Source: Salpingoeca rosetta
Taxonomy: Eukaryota; Opisthokonta; Choanoflagellata; Craspedida; Salpingoecidae
Assembly: GCF_000188695.1 (NCBI RefSeq)
Contig: NW_004754927.1
Span: forward strand, 915,051-935,050
Reading direction: 5' to 3'
Length of the DNA: 20,000 nt
The translations under genes and the position numbers were made by a program. The notes under the pieces are model-generated. The model made no database searches. It saw only the letters and a program-made list of their open reading frames with translations, and was not told the DNA's origin. Numbering within the stretch: position 1 is the first letter of the stretch; each line of letters opens with the position of its first letter. This document shows positions 9,809 to 18,319 of this stretch, in pieces.

Positions 9809-10109
9809 CTCTCTTTGCGTCTGTGAATGTATGTATGTATGTATGTATGTATGTGTGTGTGACGATGTGTGTGAGTGTCTGTGAGTGTGTTCGCGTGTGT
9901 GTGTCTGTGTTCGCGTGTGTGTGTGTGTGTATGGTGTGGTGTTGCGGTCTCGCTCGAGTTGGTTGTTGTCGCTGCCGCGGTTATGCTGAAAATTATGGAC
10001 TTCTTCAACAAATCTTCCACAATCGCCTCCTTTCTCCAAACCAAACAAACCACTCGCTCACTCAAAGCACTCCACAACTCCACTGACTGACGCTTTCTTC
10101 CTGTTCACG
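9809..10109. promoter_or_regulatory. divergent promoter region between HPt gene and CCDC22
   Basis: The two start codons face away from each other across 301 nt, so both promoters and 5' UTRs must lie here unless an upstream non-coding exon exists. It contains (ATGT)7 at 9827-9854 and GT-rich sequence to about 9931 next to the HPt start, then a mixed part next to CCDC22. No TATA box is evident. Confidence 0.55.
9827..9930. repeat. (ATGT)7 followed by GT-rich sequence
   Basis: Seven perfect ATGT units (9827-9854) are followed by GTGTGTGTGACG and further GT units mixed with GTCT and TTCGC, in the 5' region of the HPt gene. Confidence 0.9.
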
Positions 10110-10795
10110 ATGGATGAGGTGGACAAGATCATCCTGCTCACGCTGCGGCAGCTGGGCACGGACGTGGAAGAGGATGTCGCTTCACTCGCAGGTGAGTCGT
10201 CTCACTCGTTTGTTGGTTTTCTTGTGCACGGCTTTGCGCACTTGCTTGCTGGCTTGAATGCAAGCAATGATTCTCCCACACACGCACACGCACACATCCA
10301 CGCTGACACCACAACACACGCACACACACGCGCACACACACACACACATCCACGCTGACACCACACACGCACACGCACGCGCACACGCACATACCCGCGC
10401 ACAGACTTGCCCACAAAGGCGTTTGTGGAAGGCGCGGCACGCTGCATCAACACCATCAACGGCAACGATGAGGCACGTCCGGGCCATGTCTGTGCTTGTG
10501 CTTGTGCTTGTTTGTGCATGTTAGTGTGCGCGCTTTCATGTAAACGTCAAGGTACTGCCAACCCACATCCAATGCAGCTCGTGTCATGACACCGACAAAG
10601 TTCTCACCATCCTTTGCTGATATGGTCGCTGCACTCGTCATACAGATGCCGCTGTCTTTGCCAGGAAGCATGGCTGCTCGCTTCCGTGTCGGCACCACGC
10701 TGGCAACTGCCTGCCAGGTGCGTGAACACTCGCACGAACCTCAAAACACGCTCACACACACGATCACGATCACACACACACACACACACACACGA

Positions 10796-10835
<40 letters not shown>

Positions 10836-11835
10836 ACAAACGAACGAACACAGCCCTGAGACTCTCTTGTGTACACGCACATGAGCGCTCTGTCGGTGGA
10901 AAGCGTGTCAGCTGCTTGCGTTCGAGACATGTGCGCGCTCAGTGTCGCTGCTGCCTGACAAGTGCACACCTGTGATGGGCACATTGCCTGCAGGACCTGG
11001 GATATGGCTCAAACATTGGGTACAACACGTTCCTGTACTCAAACGAGGACGACTGCAGACAACTTCTCATGTGGTATGGCGGCTGAGCTCACATGCGAGT
11101 GTACAGGCTGTGTGCAACCAATCCACGCGCTATTCGATGGTGCTGGTGCTAGTTTGGTGATGTGTTGATAGCGATGGTGGCGGCGGTTGTGGCAGTCGTG
11201 ATGGTCCAAGTCAAGCCTCAATTGCGATGGCGCGGCCATGTCTCTCTGCCTTTACCTGAACTTCCTCAGGCTGATTGAGCGTCTTCCAAAGGAAACCACC
11301 TCCACGACAGGCGCCGAAACCCTTGGTGCGCTCACTTGCACACAAGCACACACGCATGTTCAGCTTCCTTCACCTTCACGTGCACCCCTTACAACTCACG
11401 GCGTGTGCGCATGTATGTATGTGTGTGTGTGTGACAGGACAAGAGGCGATGCTGCAGCGGGCAATCACTGCTGAGATTGACAAGCAGCTGTCGTGCCCAT
11501 GGATCCCGCCCGCCTTCCACCGCGATGGCCTCTGCTGGTCAAACAACCGCACCGCCTGGCACCTCATCGTGAGGCCATACGCTGCAGTGCACATATTGTG
11601 GTGGTTGTGGAAGTCACGGTCATCGTGCTCGTGGTGCTGTTTAGTCAAGTTGCGAGCGGCCTTGCTTGGTACGACGCGTCAACTTACCGACATGTGCACA
11701 CGTGCACTCATCTGCACGCACCACTACATGCGCGCGCACTTGCGTGTATTACATCAGAGTCGACGCGGCGTGCGATCGTTTCGCTCCACCACCCTCTTCA
11801 CATCAGAGATGGACGCCGCTAACACCGGTCAGTTG

Positions 11836-11933
<98 letters not shown>

Positions 11934-13279
11934 CATTTTGTTGGTCTGCATGCACCTGTGTGTGCGCAACGTGGCAGCCTCTGATTCACGTCCACATCAC
12001 CCGCCCCCTTGTCCGCGTCCTCATCATCGCTATGTGGTACGGCAGCCCGCGCCGCGTACGAGACGACGAACCAGCAGACAATACCGCAGCAGCGGAGCGT
12101 CGCCACATCCTCCCTTGCCGTAAGCCCCAACGAGTCATCCTCATGTCACACCAGCGTGGACTACAGTTTGCCTCGTGGTTCATGCACTTATCACGCGGAC
12201 GTATACCTTCTTCCCTTCAAGTGCACCCCACTCACTCAACCAACAACCACGACAAACACCATCACGACCAACACCATCACGACAAACACCATCACGACAA
12301 ACACCATCACGACAAACATCATCACGGCAAACACCATCCCCCCTTCCTTTGCCCTTCGTGTGCAGTCGATTCTGGCGCGCAATTCGCGTCTGCTTGCGAG
12401 CGAGCGGGCGCGAGAGGAAGAACTGACGGCCGCAGGCAGAGACCCCGCACTGCCAAACGAGGTACACAGTTGTACACAGTCGCATACCGTATGCCTGCGT
12501 GTGTCTGTCTGTGTGTGTGTCTGTGTGTGTACGTGTACAAGCTGCTGCACGTGAGCTCACGCTGAGATAACTTGACGATGTTGCCACCGCTAATTTGGCG
12601 ACAGGATTTCGTCCGGCAGAAGCGCACCACCACGCGTCGCACCATCAGCGCCAAAGTGAAGGCGGCGCTTTTCAATGACGCCAAACAGGAGGTGGACATG
12701 GCCAAGTTCCTCGCCAAATTCTCCGGTACGCAGCTTCTTTGTTGCCTTCCTTCCTCTCTTCCTTCCTTCCTTCCTTCCTTCGCTTCCTTCCATCTTGATC
12801 AACCCAACAAACACACACGCTTGCTGGCACATGTAACCTCGCCCACCGCTGACTGTCGTGCGCGTGCACAGGCATTGAACTGGGCAAGATGTCCATGTTC
12901 CGTGCAAAGCACAAGCTGCAATTTGCAAAGGAGGACGAAGCGGCGGTGGCGGCGACAAAGACGGTGACAGATGAGGAACTCAAGCAGCAGCGGGAGGACG
13001 AATTGTCCGCTTTGCAGGGCGAAGTGGAGGACTTGGAGTCGTCCTTGCAGGCCATGCGCGACAATCTTGCATCACTGCAGTCCACAGCGGAGGCGCTGGC
13101 CGAGCAAACAGCACGCATGCAGGAGGAGAACGAGGCACTCACAAAGGAGCAGAAAGTTCGCAAGAGGGTACGCGCAGAGATGTGCACATGCCCACGCTTG
13201 CATGATGAGTTTTGTCCGCGTGTGTGTAGTCCACTGCCTTCTTCTCCCTGATTCCCTGATGCGCGACCACCACCACGAC

Positions 13280-13371
<92 letters not shown>

Positions 13372-15102
13372 CCGCGGCAGGTGCTTGATCTTCTGCCGAA
13401 TGCGGAGGAGAACATGCAGCTGCTCAAGGACAAGATTGACGAGGTGGCAGCCAAGTTGGCGGCGCTGGCGGAGCGATGGGAGGAGCACCGCGTCGCTCTC
13501 ATCAAGGAGTACAGAGACCTCAAGGTTGTATTTAATGTCGTTTGGTGTGTTGCTTGATGGTGTTTGGTGTTGTTTCGTTTGCTCATGTACACGTCGTTTG
13601 GGGACACTGCTCTCTGTGTGTGCTTTCGCACGAGCGCTGCCCTGACCTGCTTCCCCCCACACCATGCCAACACACGCTCGCGTGTTCTGCGCGTTTCCGT
13701 GCGCCCGAATCGGCCGCCAGGTTGCTGCCGCGAACAAGAACTCTGAGGCGCGGAAGCAAGCGGAGAGCATCCAGGAGTTGCGCTCGCAGGCCAAACAGAT
13801 TATTGCCGACGCAAAGCAGAAGGAACAGCTCTTCCAGCAGCTTGTGCAGGACTACGAACGCATGAACAAGGTTGCTCAGGGGTGAAGCGTGTGTGTGCGT
13901 GTGTGTCTGTGTGTGTGTGTGTGCGTGTGTGTCTGTGTGTGTGTTTGTGTCTGTGTGTCTGTGTGTTTGGGCATATCTGTGTCTTCTTTCATTCGTTGAC
14001 GACGGTCAATGCTCATGCACATCCCCTTCCCCTTCACTTCCCTTTCACCACACCATCGGCGCTCACATGCAATCTTCCTCCTCCTCCCATCGTCATCAGG
14101 ATATTCTTCGCTCCTCGTACACGTCGCGCATCCTCGAGATTGTCAAGTCCATCGATAAGCAGAAGCGCGAAATCCAAAAGGTGGGAACAGACACGCACGC
14201 AACACGCGTTCACCATCAGGGGCGTTGTTCATCCATACCATGTACACGTCACACCCCGCTCACAACTCGCTTTCCACCCACCTTGCCTTCCCTTCCCCAT
14301 CATCATCATCATCACTTGCTGCAGATTTTGGTTGAGACGCGCGGGCTGCAGAAGGACCTTGGTCTTCTGGAGGGCAAAATCGAGCGCACATTCACCGTCG
14401 CAGAGGAAGAGATCTTCAAGGTCGGCTGGCGCTGAGGGAATGTGGCATGAGAGTGAGAGTGAGAGAGCGAGCGATACGGGGAACGCGAGAGTGCGTACAT
14501 GTGTGGAAATGCGTGTGCGTGTGCGTGTGCGTGTGCGCGTGTGCGCGTGTGCGTGTGCGTGTGTGCGTGTGTGCCCTCACACACACTCCCCATCCCACGA
14601 AACTGCCTTTTCCTCTTTCAGGAGTCGAAAGCAAACCCTGCAGCGCGCCTGGCGTACAAGCATCTTGCCAACCTGCACGCGGAGTGCGGGCGGCTGATTG
14701 ACGTCGTCAAGTCAACCGGCACCGTTGCGCGCGAGATTCGCGATCTCGAGGACCAGGTACTGGTGGTGGTGGTGGTGCTGATGGTGGTGCTGATGTCTTT
14801 GAGAGGGGGGGGGGGAGGAAAGCAAATGGAACAAAAGGAAAGTTGAGCGGACAGAGGCCCCAGCATCTCTTCCAGTTGTCGTGCGTGACGACCATCACAC
14901 CGCCCTTGCATGTCGTGCCTCACCTTCCCCCCCCCCGTGTCTGCCCACAACAACCACAACCACAACCACAACCACAACACCCCTTTAGATTGAGGTGGAG
15001 CAACGGAAGGACACCCAGAAGAACCTCGATCGCATTTCCGCCGATCTCAAAGCGCTCAAGACGGAGAACAAGCAGTTGGCCGAGCAACTCCGCAAAAAGT
15101 GA
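10110..15102 (+). CDS. CCDC22: CCDC22, CCC/Commander complex coiled-coil subunit
   Basis: Seventeen exons join in phase: 10110-10191, 10405-10472, 10646-10717, 10994-11073, 11270-11325, 11438-11568, 11758-11827, 12046-12119, 12366-12461, 12605-12725, 12872-13167, 13381-13524, 13721-13870, 14100-14180, 14325-14420, 14622-14756 and 14989-15102, giving 621 residues (human 627). CCDC22 pairs with CCDC93 and holds the COMMD ring; with Retriever they form Commander, which recycles endosomal membrane proteins. The N-terminal CH-like (NN-CH) domain opens 'MDEVDKIILLTLRQLGTDV' and continues 'MAARFRVGTTLATACQDLGY' (59-78) and 'LIERLPKE' (102-109). After a variable middle (about 164-245), a long coiled coil runs from about 290 to the end, with family motifs 'SYTSRILEIVKSIDKQKREI' (486-505), 'GKIERTF' and 'STGTVAREIRDLEDQIE' (570-586). 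The exon 2 end probably uses a GC donor. Introns 6, 8 and 14 are multiples of three and open. Exons 7 and 8 are the least conserved and least certain. Confidence 0.96.
10275..10400 (+). repeat. CA-rich tract with repeated ATCCACGCTGACACCAC units, CCDC22 intron 1
   Basis: Two copies of ATCCACGCTGACACCACA (near 10297-10314 and 10348-10365) lie in CA/CGCA-rich sequence that runs to the exon 2 acceptor at 10404. Confidence 0.85.
10473..10645 (+). other. probable GC-AG intron (CCDC22 intron 2)
   Basis: Exon 2 ends '...GGCAACGATGAG' followed by GCACGT, and exon 3 starts ATGCCG after TACAG. The GC donor keeps phase 0 and gives the best family fit. A GT donor at 10488 also keeps the frame and would add five residues (ARPGH). 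Confidence 0.55.
10752..10840 (+). repeat. (CA)n with GATCA interruptions, CCDC22 intron 3
   Basis: CA runs are broken by CGATCACGATCACA and CGATCACA. The tract lies in the middle of intron 3 (10718-10993). Confidence 0.9.
11569..11757 (+). other. CCDC22 intron 6, 189 nt, stop-free
   Basis: GTGAGG donor at phase 0, ATCAG acceptor, 63 codons without a stop. Retention would add 63 residues rich in Cys, Trp, Leu and His in the variable middle part of the protein. Confidence 0.6.
11838..11931 (+). repeat. (GT)47 microsatellite, CCDC22 intron 7
   Basis: The pure GT tract begins about 10 nt after the exon 7 donor GTCAGT at 11828. Confidence 0.95.
12120..12365 (+). other. CCDC22 intron 8, 246 nt, stop-free, exitron-like
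   Basis: GTAAGC donor (phase 0) and GTGCAG acceptor after a C/T-rich tract mark a good intron, but its 82 codons are open and in frame with exons 8 and 9. Retention would add 82 residues, with TITTN pentapeptide repeats from the 15-bp minisatellite. Confidence 0.6.
12251..12340 (+). repeat. 15-bp minisatellite, six units
   Basis: Six consecutive 15-bp units based on GACAAACACCATCAC (12251-12340), with single changes in units 2, 5 and 6. The unit length is a multiple of three, so copy-number change keeps the reading frame of the open intron. Confidence 0.93.
13280..13370 (+). repeat. (ATC)30 trinucleotide repeat next to an acceptor
   Basis: About 30 uninterrupted ATC units fill the 3' half of CCDC22 intron 11 and end 10 nt before exon 12. 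The sequence between repeat and exon is ACCGCGGCAG, so no normal polypyrimidine tract is present. The poly-His and poly-Met readings across it are not genes. Confidence 0.95.
13881..13968 (+). repeat. imperfect (GT)n/(GTGTCT)n, CCDC22 intron 13
   Basis: GT runs broken by GCGTGT and TCTGTG start about 10 nt after the exon 13 donor GTTGCT at 13871. Confidence 0.88.
14181..14324 (+). other. CCDC22 intron 14, 144 nt, stop-free
   Basis: GTGGGA donor at phase 0 and CTGCAG acceptor; 48 open codons including a six-His run from a short (CAT)n. Retention would split the most conserved coiled-coil segment, so removal is expected. Confidence 0.65.
14757..14988 (+). other. CCDC22 intron 16 with potential nested hairpin
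   Basis: From donor to acceptor the intron holds a (TGG)n stretch (about 14760-14790), an 11-G run (14805-14815), a 10-C run (14927-14936) and a (CAACCA)n stretch (about 14947-14980). The G-run with its following AGG can pair with CCTT plus the C-run (about 13 pairs, one G-U). The outer pair is only partly complementary. Confidence 0.55.
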
Positions 15103-15566
15103 TGCGCTGTGCTTGTGCGCTAAGGGGCCGTTGCTTTGTTACATGATGACACAACGTGTGTGCGTGTGTGTGTCCCTCTGTGTATGTGTGTGTGTGTGCT
15201 TCTGTGTGCATGTGTGTCTTCTTTCTGTCTGTCTGTCTGTGTGTGTGTATGTGTGCTTCGCGGCAGTTCTGTGAGCGGTGTTTGTTTTGGTTGTCCCTCT
15301 TCCTGCTTGATTTGCACTCGCTTCTTCATTTGTCCGTGGTGAACACATCTTGTTATCGTTAGGAGCACTCACTACTTGGGTTCGAGTAACAAAACCAGCA
15401 AAGCTTGGTCCCAGCAATGAAAAATCAGATCAACTACAAGTTAACAAGAAAGAAGGAAGGAAAGAAGAAACACACACACACACACTCTCTCTCTCTCTCA
15501 ATTACACACTCACCCACTCACCCACTCACCCACCCGCTCACTGCACACTACACACATGCAACATGT
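15103..15566. other. convergent 3' region between CCDC22 and the PLAT-repeat gene
   Basis: No gene is seen. GT-rich sequence follows the CCDC22 stop from about 15155 to 15260. On the other side, CA, CT and CACTCACC repeats (15471-15545) are GU-rich in the sense of the PLAT gene. No AATAAA was found for either gene. Confidence 0.6.
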
Positions 15567-18284
15567 TTATGCTGGTGTGAGGTCACGGGAGAGGCCGCGC
15601 TTCTTGCTGAGCCACTCGGAGCAAGGGAACGTGGTGGTGGTGTTGGTGATGGGATTCAACACCTCAATGCGGTCAAGAAACCAGTCCCCGCCAAGCCCCC
15701 AGTTGTCATGCTGTGATCAGTCAGTCCCCAAGTGTTGCCAAAAAAGCAAGTTCATGCCATTCGTGTGAGCGAGTCAGTTGCAACACCACGTGAACATGAG
15801 TGGTGGGTTGTGCGTGAAAATCTCAAAAAAGCCCAAACACAAAACCAAAATCACCACACCACAACCTCTCAACAACCAGTGCGCTTACCCGAATTGACAG
15901 CTTGGTGAGGGCGCCAAGATCGACAGCGTCAACCTGCACGATATGTAGTTATGATGATGGCGTGAGTTCATGCATTGTGCGCACACCACACAAGCACATT
16001 CGCACGCATCAAGCACATGCACACAACATACAAGTACACACACACACACACATTCACGTAAACACACACACACACATTCACGTACACACACACATTCACG
16101 TACACACATTCACGTACACACACGCACACCACCAGGACTTACGTCGAAGACATCCTCGTGCTTGCGCTCAAACTTGTTGCTGTAAGTCTTCGATCGCGTC
16201 AGCTCCCGCTCGCCCGTGTTCCCGTTCTCGCCATACAGCGTCATGAACACATCTGCATGTCGCACACATGATGTGATTTGAAGCAGCATCGTAAGCGCTG
16301 CATGCCTGCGTTCGCATAGAGAGGCTTGCGTATGACAAGCACGCATGCACACAAACATGACAAATATGCACACACACACTCACTCGCATCGGTGCCAGCG
16401 CCGCGAATGTCGCCCGTGAACACGTGCACCTAAACGATACACGCAACAAATGTGATGGTGAGTGACGAGCATGTCGGCGCACTTGCAATTTGTGATTGCA
16501 ATTGCAATGCACACACACAACACAACATACAACACACAAAACACACACACAAAACACAACACACAACACACACAACACACACAAAACACAAAACACACAC
16601 AAAACACAAAACACACAGCACACAACACGAGCAAATTACGACCATGACGCTCAAATATGCCTGCCTCACCTCGTATTGCACAGCCTGCACGCTGCGCTCC
16701 GTGTCTGCACGGTTGAGGGCGTCTTTCGTCTTGAACGTGGCAACCTCTTCAATCTTCGTCTTCTTCTTCTGCGTGTTAAACAGCGTGACAGAGTCGCCCG
16801 AGCTCAGCTCAGCCACCTCCACGTGGTCAACGCGCCACGGCACCACCTTGCGCTTGCCCTCTGGTGGAAACAGCTCCAACACACACCCGCGCACGCTTCC
16901 GACAAGTGGGATGTCCTCAAACACAAAGTCATCCACAGCCCCACGCTGGAAGTGCTGTCCGGAAACCGACGGCAGCACGAGCGCATGGCGTCGCTCGCCC
17001 TCGCCAATCAGCGTCACCATCACCTGCGCTGTTGTTGCCGCATCGTCGGTGTCTGCTGTGTGGATTGTCACCTTGTACGTGCCGGTGCGCGCGCGGTAGT
17101 CTGCGTCGGCACACAGCAGCTCCCGCACCACCTGCTTGTCTGCTTTGCTCTTGCTCAGCCACTTGTAGCAGGGAAACACATACGACGACTGCGTGTCCAC
17201 CTCCACCACAGACACCTCCTCCAGGAACCACGACGGGTACAGGCGTGCGCTGTCGTGCCAGATGCGACACCGCGTCAGCTGGCCCAAGTCCGGCACCTCA
17301 ACCTCAAACACATCCGTGTGCCCGCGCTCAAACTTGTCGCGGTGCGTTTCCGACTTTGTCAGCTTGAGCGTGCGTGACTCGCCGCGCACGCCAAACAGCA
17401 CCAGGCTCACGTTCGCATCTGTGCCCGCGCCAGAGACATTGCCCGTCTTCACGTACACCTTGTAAGACTTGAGCTGAAGCTTGACGGTGCCCGTGGAGCG
17501 ACCGAGCAGTGCCTGCGAGCCAACAGACGCCGTGTCATCGTCGTCGCCATTGCCGGTCAAGCTGACTGCCATCGACACATCATCACCGTCATCGTGCTCG
17601 CGCGGAAGAAGATCGTGCTCCTCCTCCTTGGCCTTGAGCCACGCCTCGTACACAAACGTCGCCTCCAGGTTCTTCTCCGGGCAGCGCAGCGTGATGCGGT
17701 CGAGAAACCACGCACCGCCCAGGCCACGGCTGCGATGCTTCACGCGAAGGCTGGACACGAGCCCCACGTCTCGCTCGCGCACGTTCATGTGCACGGTGCT
17801 GTTGCGGTCAAAACTGTGCGTTGCCGCAGGGCGAATGGTATCGGTTGTGCCCTTCTCGCCGCACACCACAAACTGGATGCTGTCAGCGGACGTGCCAGCG
17901 CCCATCTTGTCGCCAGTCTTGACAATCAGCTCATAGTCCACCATTTTGTTCAGCTCATCCAGAGTTGTCAAGGGCAACAGCAGGTGCCGGTTGTTGGGGT
18001 TATTCTTGGCACGAACCCACTTCTCCTTGCTGCGCTCAAACACGGCCCGCTCTCCCTTGGCCGGCACCTTCACCACCACGGACTCCAACCGCCACACAAA
18101 CGGCGACACAGCTGCGCGCTTCTTGTTGCGCTGACGCTCACGCTCCCTCGCCTTTCTCCGCTTCTCCTGCCTTGCTTTCTCCTTCTCTTCCTTCTCTTTT
18201 TCTTCCTTCTCCTTTTGCTCCTTTTCCTTCTTGCGTTCAGCAGCGCGGCGAGAGGCAGTCGGTGGACGCTTCTTCTTCTTCTCG

Positions 18285-18319
<35 letters not shown>

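Noticed and set aside
9437..10048. Longer N-terminus for the HPt protein starting near 10048
   Set aside because: The added residues are Thr/His/Arg repeats from the GT-rich promoter region. The Met at 9808 begins a complete HPt-sized protein.
11941..12045. Earlier acceptor near 11976 for CCDC22 exon 8
   Set aside because: It puts the exon in an Arg/Pro/His-rich frame that does not join exon 9 in phase; the acceptor at 12045 gives phase 1 and an open join.
12251..12340. CRISPR-like array
   Set aside because: The units are 15 bp and contiguous, without unique spacers, and lie in an intron of a eukaryotic gene; this is a minisatellite.
13139..13645. Poly-His and poly-Met reading frames over the ATC repeat
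   Set aside because: They are repeat translation inside CCDC22 intron 11; flanking exons 11 and 12 match the family in a different frame.
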